Source: Candidatus Enterenecus merdae
GTDB taxonomy: Bacteria > Bacillota > Clostridia > Oscillospirales > Oscillospiraceae
Assembly (NCBI GenBank): GCA_018716385.1
Contig: DVJZ01000050.1
Coordinates: 1 to 34,857, forward strand
Length of the DNA: 34,857 bases
Direction: 5' to 3'
The translations under genes and the position numbers were made by a program. Of the stretch, positions 28,344 through 34,857 are shown piece after piece. Below the pieces are notes generated by a model. The model did not search any database and was not told where the DNA came from. It saw nothing but the letters and a program-made list of their open reading frames with translations. Positions within the stretch are counted from its first letter, which is position 1. The number at the start of each line of letters is the position of its first letter.

Positions 28344-29564
28344 CTATCCGTACAGGTTGCCGGGCATGACCTCCTGAGCGTCATATCCAGCCCGGCGCAG
28401 GCTGGCCAGGATCTCCTCTTTGTGGGCCTTCCCAAAGGCCTCCAGGGTCACCTTCAGCTCCACGCCGGACTGACGGTTGATGTTGACAAACTGGTTGTGG
28501 TCCAGGCGAATGATGTTGCCGCTCTCCCGGGCCACCAGGTCGGCCACCCGCAGCAGCTCGCCGGGCCGGTCGGGCAGCTGCACCGAGAAGGTGAAGATCC
28601 GGCTGCGGTTGATCAGCCCGTGCTGCACCAGGGAGGAGACGGTGATCACGTCCATGTTCCCCCCGGACAAAATGGGCACCACGTTGCAGCCCTTGCAGTC
28701 CAGATGGTGCAGCGCCGCGATGGTCAGAAGCCCGGCGTTCTCCACCACCATCTTGTGCCGTTCCATCACGTCCAGGAACGCGTCCACCAGCTCCCCGTCC
28801 TCGATGGTGAGGATCTCATCCACATTTTGCTGGATATAAGGAAACACTTGCTCCCCTGGGGTCTTAACCGCCACGCCGTCGGCGATGGTCTCCACCTGAG
28901 GCAGGGTGACCACCTGGCCCGCCTCCAGGCTGGCCTTCATGGAGGCCGCCCCCGCCGGCTCCACGCCGATGATCTTCACCTGGGGATTGAGCAGCTTGGC
29001 CAGGGTGGACACCCCGGCGGCCAGCCCGCCCCCGCCGATGGGCGCCAGGATCACATCCACGTCGGGCAGGTCCTTAAATATCTCGTAGGCGATGGTGCCT
29101 TGCCCTGTGGCCACAGTGAGGTCGTCAAAGGGGTGTACATAGGTCAGCCCCTCCTGCTGGCTCATCTGGGCGGCCAGGGCGGCCGCATCGTCAAAGGTCT
29201 CCCCCTGGAGAATGACCCGGGCGCCGTAGTCCTTGGTGTTGTTCACCTTCACCAAGGGGGTGGTGGTGGGCATGACCACGGTGGCGGGAATGCCCGCGGC
29301 CTGGGCGGCATAGGCCACCCCCTGGGCATGGTTGCCCGCCGAGGCGGTGATCAACCCTCGCTCCTTCTCCTGCTGGGTCAGGGTGGAGCACTTGAAATAA
29401 GCCCCCCGGATCTTGTAGGCCCCGGTGACCTGCATATTCTCCGGCTTGATGTACACCTGATTGCCCGTGGCTTTGGAGAAGAAGGGGCTGTGGATCAGAT
29501 CGGTGGGGTGGAGCACGCCATCCAGCACCCGGCGAGCGGCTTTGAAGTCTTCCAACGTCATCAC
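28344..29564 (-). CDS. ilvA: Threonine ammonia-lyase with ACT domain
   Basis: PLP enzyme of 406 residues that deaminates threonine to 2-oxobutanoate (isoleucine synthesis or catabolism). GTG 29564 lies ten bases after AGGAGG and ATG 29561 directly follows; either is possible. The PLP lysine is Lys51 (TGAYKIRGA), SAGNHAQGVAYAA binds phosphate, and GGGGLAAGVS lies near 175. The C-terminal ~80 residues form a single ACT domain (FSVQLPDRPGELLRVADLVA), matching the TdcB/IlvA 'one ACT' form (TIGR01127-like) rather than the two-domain IlvA. The ilvA/tdcB name is a choice; the reaction is not in doubt. It has its own promoter. Confidence 0.95.
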   Translation of the reverse strand: MMTLEDFKAARRVLDGVLHPTDLIHSPFFSKATGNQVYIKPENMQVTGAYKIRGAYFKCSTLTQQEKERGLITASAGNHAQGVAYAAQAAGIPATVVMPTTTPLVKVNNTKDYGARVILQGETFDDAAALAAQMSQQEGLTYVHPFDDLTVATGQGTIAYEIFKDLPDVDVILAPIGGGGLAAGVSTLAKLLNPQVKIIGVEPAGAASMKASLEAGQVVTLPQVETIADGVAVKTPGEQVFPYIQQNVDEILTIEDGELVDAFLDVMERHKMVVENAGLLTIAALHHLDCKGCNVVPILSGGNMDVITVSSLVQHGLINRSRIFTFSVQLPDRPGELLRVADLVARESGNIIRLDHNQFVNINRQSGVELKVTLEAFGKAHKEEILASLRRAGYDAQEVMPGNLYG

Positions 29565-29638
29565 GATAGCTGGGCCTCCTCGCCCATCGGCGGCGCGGCT
29601 GCCTGCCCGCAGATGGGGAAAATCGCAGTTATTTTCAC

Positions 29639-29667
29639 ATTCTACTCCAAGGCAGCCCGGAAGTCAA
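29639..29667 (-). promoter_or_regulatory. Promoter for the threonine ammonia-lyase gene
   Basis: Minus strand TTGACT (29662-29667), 17-bp spacer, TAGAAT (29639-29644). Confidence 0.82.
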
Positions 29668-29694
29668 TGCCGGTCCCTATCCTATCCCTTTCCC

Positions 29695-29724
29695 TTGACA
29701 GCCCTTGCCCAACTGGGGTACAAT
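29695..29724 (+). promoter_or_regulatory. Promoter of the xpaC-telA module
   Basis: TTGACA (29695-29700), 18-bp spacer, TACAAT (29719-29724). Confidence 0.85.
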
Positions 29725-29786
29725 AGCGCTAAAGTGGGCGGCCACACCTGCGCTGCTCCCATATCCTGGAAAGGAGAGAGTGAGCG

Positions 29787-30488
29787 ATGGCCCATGTGCG
29801 TAAGAAAAGCGTACTGCCCATCTATCTGATTGGCGTGGTCTGGCTGGCTTGGGCCGTCTTTGGCTCCCTGCATCGGCCGGCCGACTACCTGCTGGCCGCC
29901 CTGGTTTCCGCCGCAGCCTACTTTTTGGGCAAGATGATCTTCCCCGACCGAGGCTATGATCTGACCGGCTCGGAGCCAGCCGCCCCCAAAGCAGAAGCGG
30001 GTGCGCCCCGGCAGCAGGCTCCTGCCCAACCTGCGTCCACCGGCAACCCGGAGATCGACCAGCTCATTGCCGAGCGAGACCGGGCCCTGAGCGAGATGCG
30101 CCGGCTCAACGCCACCATCGAGGACGCGGTCATCTCCGATCAGATCGACCACCTGGAGGGGGTGACGGAGAAGATCATCGGCGCGGTGGTGGAAAAGCCG
30201 GCCAAACTGCCCCAGCTGCGGCGGTTTCTCAACTACTACCTGCCCACTACCCTGAAGCTGCTCAACGCCTATGACCGGATGGATGCCGCCGGGGTGTCAG
30301 GGACCAACATCGACGGGGCCAAGGGCAAGATCGAACAGATCATGGGCGCCATCTGCCAGGCCTTTGACAAGCAGCTGGACGCGCTGTACGGCGAGGAGGC
30401 GCTGGACATCTCCACCGACATCGCCGTGCTGGAAAACCTGCTGGCCCAGGAGGGGCTGGCAGGGCCCACCCTGCCTTCCCAGGAGTGA
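29787..30488 (+). CDS. XpaC-like membrane-anchored protein
   Basis: A 233-residue protein resembling the 5-bromo-4-chloroindolyl phosphate hydrolysis protein XpaC family (PF10112). Start ATG 29787 after AAGGAGAG. Two N-terminal transmembrane helices (about 10-27 and 34-52) precede a Pro/Ala-rich linker (65-88) and a cytosolic helical domain (LIAERDRALSEMRRLN, FLNYYLPTTLKLLNAYD). Despite the name no phosphatase motif is present and the true role is unknown. It is regularly encoded beside TelA, as here. Confidence 0.88.
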   Translation: MAHVRKKSVLPIYLIGVVWLAWAVFGSLHRPADYLLAALVSAAAYFLGKMIFPDRGYDLTGSEPAAPKAEAGAPRQQAPAQPASTGNPEIDQLIAERDRALSEMRRLNATIEDAVISDQIDHLEGVTEKIIGAVVEKPAKLPQLRRFLNYYLPTTLKLLNAYDRMDAAGVSGTNIDGAKGKIEQIMGAICQAFDKQLDALYGEEALDISTDIAVLENLLAQEGLAGPTLPSQE

Positions 30489-30552
30489 GCCTCTATTCCA
30501 AACCAAGGCTGAGACGCCCCACCTACCCCATATACGAACAGGAGGACCTACC

Positions 30553-31740
30553 ATGGACGAAAAGATGGACCTGACCCCGGAACTGACTCTGACCCCCGAT
30601 CTGGGCGCGGCCGCCCAGGCCCAGGCTCCCGCCGCCCCCGAGGCGCCCGCCCTGACTCTGGAGAGCGGCCCGGCCGCCGCCGATCCCGCCCGGGACGCCG
30701 TGGCCGTGCAGCTGGACGAAAGCCAGCTGAGCGAGGCCGAACGGAAGATGGTGGACGAGTTTGCCCAGAAGATCGATATCACCGATACCGCCGTGGTGCT
30801 CCAGTACGGCGCTGCCGCCCAGAAGAACATCGCCACCTTCTCGGAAAACGCGCTGAACAACGTGCGCACCAAGGACTTGGGTGAGGTGGGCCAGGCCCTG
30901 TCCTCCCTGGTGGTAGAGCTGAAGACCTTTGGCCAGGAGGAGCGGGGGGGCATCTTCGGGTTCTTCCAGCGCAAGAAGAACGAGGCCATGGCCCTGAAGG
31001 CCAGCTACGATAAGGCCGAAGTCAATGTGGACAAGATCGCCGCCATCTTGGAAAACCACCAGGTGACCCTGATGAAGGACATCGCCATGCTGGACCAGAT
31101 GTACGATCTGAACACCAAGTACTTCAAGGAACTGACCATGTATATCCTGGCCGGGCGTAAGGCGCTGGACAAGGCCCGCAGCGAGACGCTGGAGCAGTTG
31201 CGCCAGAAGGCTGCCCAGACCAACGCCCAGGAGGACGCCCAGGCCTATAACGACTACGCTAACTTGTGCAACCGCTTTGAGAAGAAGCTCCACGACCTGG
31301 AGCTGACCCGGATGATCTCCATCCAGATGGGGCCCCAGACCCGGATGATCCAGAACAACGACACCCTTATGCTGGAGAAGATCCAATCCTCCCTGGTCAA
31401 CACCATCCCCCTGTGGAAGAGCCAGATGGTGTTGGCCCTCGGTCTGGAGCACTCCCGCCAGGCCACCGCCGCCCAGTCGGCGGTAACCGATATGACCAAC
31501 CAGCTGCTGCAAAAGAATGCGGATATGCTCAAGATGGGCACCTTGGAGACCGCCAAGGAGGCCGAGCGGGCTGTGGTGGATATCCAGACCCTTCAACACA
31601 CCAATCAGCAGCTCATCTCCACCCTGGACGAGGTCATGCAGATCCAGCAGGACGGCGCGCAAAAGCGCAAGGAGGCCGAGCTGGAGCTGGGGAGGATCGA
31701 GGGCGAACTGAAGCAGAAGCTGCTGGAGCTGCGGGGCTGA
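30553..31740 (+). CDS. TelA/YaaN-family toxic anion resistance protein
   Basis: A 395-residue soluble helical protein (PF05816). Start ATG 30553 after GGAGG. An Ala/Pro-rich N-terminal 45 residues precede the conserved core: VVLQYGAAAQKNIATFSENAL, IFGFFQRKKNE, then long coiled coils including MLDQMYDLNTKYFKELTMYI and QTRMIQNNDTLMLEKIQ. TelA was linked to tellurite resistance and, in Listeria and Bacillus, to tolerance of cell-envelope stress and antimicrobials; the mechanism is unclear. Forms an operon with the XpaC-like and TPM-domain genes. Confidence 0.93.
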   Translation: MDEKMDLTPELTLTPDLGAAAQAQAPAAPEAPALTLESGPAAADPARDAVAVQLDESQLSEAERKMVDEFAQKIDITDTAVVLQYGAAAQKNIATFSENALNNVRTKDLGEVGQALSSLVVELKTFGQEERGGIFGFFQRKKNEAMALKASYDKAEVNVDKIAAILENHQVTLMKDIAMLDQMYDLNTKYFKELTMYILAGRKALDKARSETLEQLRQKAAQTNAQEDAQAYNDYANLCNRFEKKLHDLELTRMISIQMGPQTRMIQNNDTLMLEKIQSSLVNTIPLWKSQMVLALGLEHSRQATAAQSAVTDMTNQLLQKNADMLKMGTLETAKEAERAVVDIQTLQHTNQQLISTLDEVMQIQQDGAQKRKEAELELGRIEGELKQKLLELRG

Positions 31741-31767
31741 TCCCGCTCCACCGGAAAGGAGCCGCCT

Positions 31768-32292
31768 ATGCGCTTTCTCAGAAGGCAGGGTGTGGCCTGG
31801 ATCATTACCATCCTGATGGTCCTGTTTGCCATTGGTTTTGGCCTGGCCAAGGCCCGTGTCTCCCCCAGCGGGCAGCAACCCGGGCAGGCGGGCAGCTACT
31901 CTTATTATGTCTACGACGACGCCGGTGTGCTGGACGCGGGAACGGAGGAGTCCTTGCGGGCGCGCAACCGCCAGCTTGATGCCCGCATGGGAGTGGTCAT
32001 CGCCTGCGTCACCACCAACTATGGCCGGGACGACCTAGGTTCCTTTGCCATGGACTACGCCCAGGACATCGGCCTGGGCTCCCACGATTTCATCGTGGTA
32101 CTGGATATCTCCGGCGAAAACTACTGGTTGGTCCAGGGCAGCGGCCTGGTGGGGCTGTTCTCCGATGACGACTGCCAGGCCTACGCCTGGGACTACATGG
32201 AGGAGTCCTTTGCCCAGGGCGATTATGACACCGCCCTGCTCAACCTCACCCAGGCCCTGGCCGATTGGTACACCGATCACTACTTGAACTGA
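31768..32292 (+). CDS. TPM-domain membrane protein (YgcG-like)
   Basis: A 174-residue protein, start ATG 31768 after AAAGGAG. One N-terminal membrane anchor (residues 9-27) is followed by a TPM fold (about 44-165, VYDDAGVLDAGTEESLRARN, GVVIACVTTNYGRDDLGSFA, HDFIVVLDISGENYWLVQGSG), which would face outward. TPM domains occur in envelope proteins of photosystem repair and in YgcG; some have phosphatase activity. YgcG normally ends in a Gly-rich tail, which here is encoded by the next gene instead. Confidence 0.88.
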   Translation: MRFLRRQGVAWIITILMVLFAIGFGLAKARVSPSGQQPGQAGSYSYYVYDDAGVLDAGTEESLRARNRQLDARMGVVIACVTTNYGRDDLGSFAMDYAQDIGLGSHDFIVVLDISGENYWLVQGSGLVGLFSDDDCQAYAWDYMEESFAQGDYDTALLNLTQALADWYTDHYLN

Positions 32293-32316
32293 CACACCCC
32301 GAATAAGGAGGATGCT

Positions 32317-32751
32317 ATGGAACTGCTGATCTGGATTATCGTGCTGGTGATCGTGGTACTGGCACTGATGGAGGGCGCCCACCGCCGTCGCTATCACAGC
32401 GGCTACTACGGCCCCAATTATATCTACCGTCCCTTCTTCATCTTCCGCCCTCGGCCCCCCCGTCCTCCCCGGCCCCATGGCCGGCCCTTCGGCGGCCCCC
32501 GTCCCGGGCCTGGCCCCCGTCCCGGGCCTGGCCCCAGGCCCGGGCCCGGTCCGCGCCCCGGCGCAGGTCCCAGGCCGGGCAGCTTTGGCGGCGGTCGTCC
32601 CTTCGGTGGGGGTGGGCGGCCCGGCGGCTTTGGCGGCGGACGTTCCTTTGGCGGAGGCGGCCGCCGGAGCGGCAGCTTCGGCGGGGGCCGATCCTTCGGT
32701 GGAGGCGGCCGAGGCGGCTTTGGCGGCGGCAGGAGCGGCGGACGGCGGTAA
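32317..32751 (+). CDS. Membrane-anchored Pro/Gly/Arg-rich low-complexity protein
   Basis: A 144-residue protein, start ATG 32317 after AAGGAGG. Residues 2-18 are a single hydrophobic helix, followed by an Arg/His/Tyr-rich segment, a PRPGPGPRPGPG repeat (about 60-88) and an FGGG/RSFGGGG-type tail of Gly, Arg and Ser to the end. The DNA has 18-bp repeats near 32500-32570. The tail resembles the Gly-rich C-terminus of TPM-domain proteins such as YgcG, split off here into its own gene. The strong positive charge suggests binding to cell-wall polymers, nucleic acid or lipids. The function is unknown. Confidence 0.85.
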   Translation: MELLIWIIVLVIVVLALMEGAHRRRYHSGYYGPNYIYRPFFIFRPRPPRPPRPHGRPFGGPRPGPGPRPGPGPRPGPGPRPGAGPRPGSFGGGRPFGGGGRPGGFGGGRSFGGGGRRSGSFGGGRSFGGGGRGGFGGGRSGGRR

Positions 32752-32899
32752 AAACCGCTTGGACCGCTCCCCTCTCCCAGCCGGATGGGCTTTCTACCTC
32801 AGCGTATGCCGCACCTTGGCGGCAGCTGAGAAAGAGTTTCGTCCACCCACCCAATCCCATTCGGAATGAAATATTCTGTTCCTTACACCAAAAAAGCTG

Positions 32900-32938
32900 C
32901 GGAGCCGCTCTCCCAATCAGGAGGGCGGCTCCGTTTTT
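32900..32938. terminator. Terminator between the TelA module and the TtcA-like gene
   Basis: A 14-bp stem with one G-U pair (32900-32913 with 32920-32933) with TTTTT after it; the A-run at 32890-32895 lets it serve the minus strand too. The stop codon of the TtcA-like gene sits in its loop. Confidence 0.9.
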
Positions 32939-33714
32939 GATGTCTCCTTCCCCGTCCGGCTCCCCTTCCCCTCCTCCTCGCTCAAGGGACGGCGGCGGTG
33001 CGTCCTGGGCGCCCAGGCGGGCAGAGGAAGGCGTTGCATCCCTCCGAACACCGCGTCCTTCAGCCGGGGATAGGTCTTGGACAGCTGGGCCACCAGCTCC
33101 TTCACCTCCTGCCGGCGGGTGCTGCCGTCGGCGGGGCAGGGATTGTGGACGATGGGCAGGGCGTTTCGCCGGGCGGCATTGCGGATCATCCCCTCCCCAC
33201 AGTACAGCAAAGGCCGGATCTGGATGATGCCCGTCCGATCCAGGTCGGTCACCGGCTGGAAGCAGGACAGGCGTCCCTCGTAGAACAGGGAGAGGAAAAA
33301 GGTCTCCACCGCATCGTCAAAGTGGTGGCCCAAGGCGATCTTGTTCAGCCCCAGCTCCCCCATGGCGTTGTGGATGGCCCCACGGCGCATCTTGGCGCAC
33401 AGGGAGCAGGGGTTCTTCTCCTGCCTGGCCTCAAAGAGGATGGGGAAAATCTCAGTCTGGACCAGGTGATAGGGCACCTCCAGCTCCCGGCACAGCTGGG
33501 CCACTGGGGCGAAGTCCATCTCGGGCGCGCCGGGGTGGACGGTGATGGCGTGCAGCTCGAAGGGCAGCGGATAGAACCGACGCAGCTTGGCCAGGGCGCA
33601 CAGCAGGGTGAGGGAGTCCTTCCCCCCGGACACCCCCACGGCGATCCGGTCCCCCGCCTGAATCATCTCATAGTCCTCCACGCACCGGCGTAGACGAGAC
33701 AGGATCGCTTCCAT
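32917..33714 (-). CDS. TtcA-like tRNA sulfurtransferase (PP-loop ATPase)
   Basis: A 265-residue PP-loop enzyme of the TtcA/TtuA group, which activates tRNA with ATP and inserts sulfur through an Fe-S cluster. Start ATG 33714 after GGAGGG. The PP-loop is SGGKDS (29-34); the cluster ligands fit Cys103 and Cys106 (NPCSLCAKMRRG) with Cys193 (NPCPADG). LGHHFDDAVETFFLSLFYEG is the conserved adenylate-binding part. The last 30 residues are basic and Ser/Glu-rich and look extended beyond the family core. 2-thiocytidine at tRNA position 32 is the expected product, although the exact target in Clostridia is untested. The 105 AT-rich bases upstream hold no gene. Confidence 0.88.
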   Translation of the reverse strand: MEAILSRLRRCVEDYEMIQAGDRIAVGVSGGKDSLTLLCALAKLRRFYPLPFELHAITVHPGAPEMDFAPVAQLCRELEVPYHLVQTEIFPILFEARQEKNPCSLCAKMRRGAIHNAMGELGLNKIALGHHFDDAVETFFLSLFYEGRLSCFQPVTDLDRTGIIQIRPLLYCGEGMIRNAARRNALPIVHNPCPADGSTRRQEVKELVAQLSKTYPRLKDAVFGGMQRLPLPAWAPRTHRRRPLSEEEGKGSRTGKETSKTEPPS

Positions 33715-33823
33715 GGGCAGCCCTCCGAAGTAAAAATCAAAACGAGTATTTAGACGATTACATAAGATAATCAGCGTATTTCAAAGCATATTTCAGAACA
33801 GCACAAAAAATTTGCTTTGCCGG

Positions 33824-33852
33824 TTGACAGGGTGGAACGATGGCATTATAAT
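33824..33852 (+). promoter_or_regulatory. Promoter of the rplM-rpsI operon
   Basis: TTGACA (33824-33829), 17-bp spacer, TATAAT (33847-33852); full consensus. Confidence 0.95.
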
Positions 33853-33935
33853 ACAAGACGCTTCGTTTTGTAAAGCAGGGCCCTGCCCCCTGCCGATTCG
33901 GAACCCATCACATCAATACAATGGAGGAACCCATT

Positions 33936-34367
33936 ATGTCTACCTTTATGGCAAACAAGGGCACCATCCAGCGCAAATGGTATGTGCTGGACGCTGCAGA
34001 CAAGCCACTGGGCAAGACTGCCGCCACCGCTGCCGTGCTGCTGCGGGGCAAGCACAAGCCCGAGTATACCCCCCACGCCGACTGCGGCGATTTTGTAATC
34101 GTCATCAATGCGGACAAGGCGGTGCTGACCGGCAAGAAGCTGGACCAGAAGTACTACCGTACCCACTCCGGCTGGGTAGGCGGACTGAAGGAGACCAAGT
34201 ACCGCACGCTGATGCTCACCAAGCCCGAGCTGGCCATGAAGGTGGCCGTGCGGGGCATGATGCCCCGCAACATCATCACCAAGGATTCCCTCACCCGCCT
34301 GAAGGTCTACCGCGGCGGCGAACACAAGCACGCCGCCCAGAAGCCCGAAGCCTGGAGCGCGGAATAA
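33936..34367 (+). CDS. rplM: Ribosomal protein uL13
   Basis: A 143-residue protein of the large subunit, start ATG 33936, eight bases after GGAGG (33923-33927); the ATG at 33921 overlaps that site and is not used. MSTFMANKGTIQRKWYVLDA, PHADCGDFVIVINADK, TGKKLDQKYYRTHSG and MMPRNIITKDSLTRLKVY mark uL13. Co-transcribed with rpsI, 14 bases on. Confidence 0.97.
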   Translation: MSTFMANKGTIQRKWYVLDAADKPLGKTAATAAVLLRGKHKPEYTPHADCGDFVIVINADKAVLTGKKLDQKYYRTHSGWVGGLKETKYRTLMLTKPELAMKVAVRGMMPRNIITKDSLTRLKVYRGGEHKHAAQKPEAWSAE

Positions 34368-34381
34368 GGAGGTAAGCGACC

Positions 34382-34786
34382 ATGTATAAGAGCAAGAGGC
34401 CCTATCACTATGGCACCGGCCGCCGGAAGTCCTCCGTGGCCCGGGTGCATCTGATCCCCAACGGCACCGGCGCCATCACCATCAATGGCCGGGACATCGA
34501 GGAGTACTTCGGCCTGGAGACCTTGAAGATGGTGGTGCGCCAGCCGCTGAACACCACCAGCACCCTCGGCCGAGTGGACGTGGAGGCCACTGTGGCCGGC
34601 GGCGGCGTCACCGGACAGGCCGGCGCGCTGCGCCACGGCATCGCCCGCGCCCTGCTGGAGATGGATCCCGAGTTTCGCGCCGCCCTGAAGTCCGCCGGCT
34701 TCCTCACCCGCGATCCTCGCATGAAAGAACGTAAGAAATACGGCCTCAAGGCTGCCCGTCGCGCTCCGCAGTTCAGCAAGCGCTAA
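34382..34786 (+). CDS. rpsI: Ribosomal protein uS9
   Basis: A 134-residue small-subunit protein whose C-terminal tail reaches the tRNA in the P site, start ATG 34382 after [27 protein letters not shown], then [16 protein letters not shown] and the terminal [17 protein letters not shown] are the uS9 signature. The standard last gene of the rplM-rpsI operon, followed by a terminator. Confidence 0.98.
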   Translation: MYKSKRPYHYGTGRRKSSVARVHLIPNGTGAITINGRDIEEYFGLETLKMVVRQPLNTTSTLGRVDVEATVAGGGVTGQAGALRHGIARALLEMDPEFRAALKSAGFLTRDPRMKERKKYGLKAARRAPQFSKR

Positions 34787-34804
34787 ACTTTATCAAAAGT
34801 GGTC

Positions 34805-34839
34805 AAAAACCCCGGAACTACGCGGTTTCCGGGGTTTTT
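34805..34839 (+). terminator. Terminator of the rplM-rpsI operon
   Basis: 13-bp perfect stem (34805-34817 with 34827-34839), ending in TTTTT. Confidence 0.94.
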
Positions 34840-34857
34840 CCTTTTCAAATGGTTTGA

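Noticed and set aside
28308-29726. Plus-strand frame over threonine ammonia-lyase
   Set aside because: Antisense shadow of a clear PLP enzyme; no start signals.
30523-31878. Minus-strand frame over telA
   Set aside because: Shadow of TelA with Leu/Gln/His-rich low-complexity residues.

Overview
The window reads as chromosomal DNA of a GC-rich, endospore-forming Clostridia bacterium, most like gut Oscillospiraceae (the Flavonifractor / Lawsonibacter / Intestinimonas kind). This is inferred from a full set of sporulation genes (spo0A, spoIVB, spoIIAA-spoIIAB-sigF, dpaA-dpaB), Firmicutes-type promoters and Shine-Dalgarno sites, an FMN riboswitch, an infC-rpmI-rplT leader and high-GC codon use. 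No rRNA, tRNA, CRISPR array, insertion sequence or phage gene was seen. Species cannot be fixed from sequence alone.

Layout. 1-400: AT-rich tail of a TetR-family regulator, compositionally foreign to what follows. 600-3010 (minus): orphan ABC-type substrate-binding lipoprotein and a FliB-like Cys-rich protein. 3025-5340 (plus): two CobW/COG0523-type metallochaperone GTPases, one with five His/Cys-rich 17-residue repeats, the other fused to a YcgQ/DUF1980-like C-terminus. 5370-6210 (minus): riboflavin ECF transporter S component behind an FMN riboswitch. 6400-7860 (minus): a DUF4157 (HEVTH) protein with a compositionally different C-terminal half ending in a polybasic stretch and CIIQ, a eukaryotic-type CaaX box. 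7980-10016 (plus): SLOG-family protein, then infC-rpmI-rplT; infC appears to start at AUA. 10048-11250 (minus): CorA-type transporter behind a long leader with an apparent terminator/antiterminator switch. 11306-12796 (minus): dipicolinate synthase. 13004-15312 (plus): nicotinate phosphoribosyltransferase and an MTA/SAH nucleosidase-like protein. 15318-17595 (minus): spo0A and spoIVB, with a possible 50-residue ORF overlapping the spoIVB start. 17647-19939 (minus): peroxiredoxin and its fused flavoprotein reductase. 19955-22561 (minus): mutY-tdk-radical SAM operon. 22616-24210 (plus): spoIIA operon. 24244-26287 (plus): polyprenyl-phosphate glycosyltransferase, GtrA-like protein and a small coiled-coil protein. 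26310-29667 (minus): TIGR04076-like protein, recR, rpe, a very GC-rich hairpin-filled gap, threonine ammonia-lyase. 29695-32938 (plus): XpaC-TelA-TPM-RGG tail module. 32917-33714 (minus): TtcA-like protein. 33824-34839 (plus): rplM-rpsI.

How it works together. Spo0A (entry into sporulation), sigma-F with its partner-switch regulators (forespore), SpoIVB (signal to the mother cell) and DpaAB (spore dipicolinate) cover early to late sporulation, and Spo0A-box-like sites lie before both spo0A and spoIIAA. Most other genes are housekeeping: translation, DNA repair, NAD salvage, peroxide defence and metal or vitamin handling.

The most unusual items are the DUF4157-CaaX protein, the structured corA leader, the AUA-start infC, the CobW-YcgQ-type fusion and the small ORF coupled to spoIVB. 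Functions are from motif recognition by eye; no database search was run.
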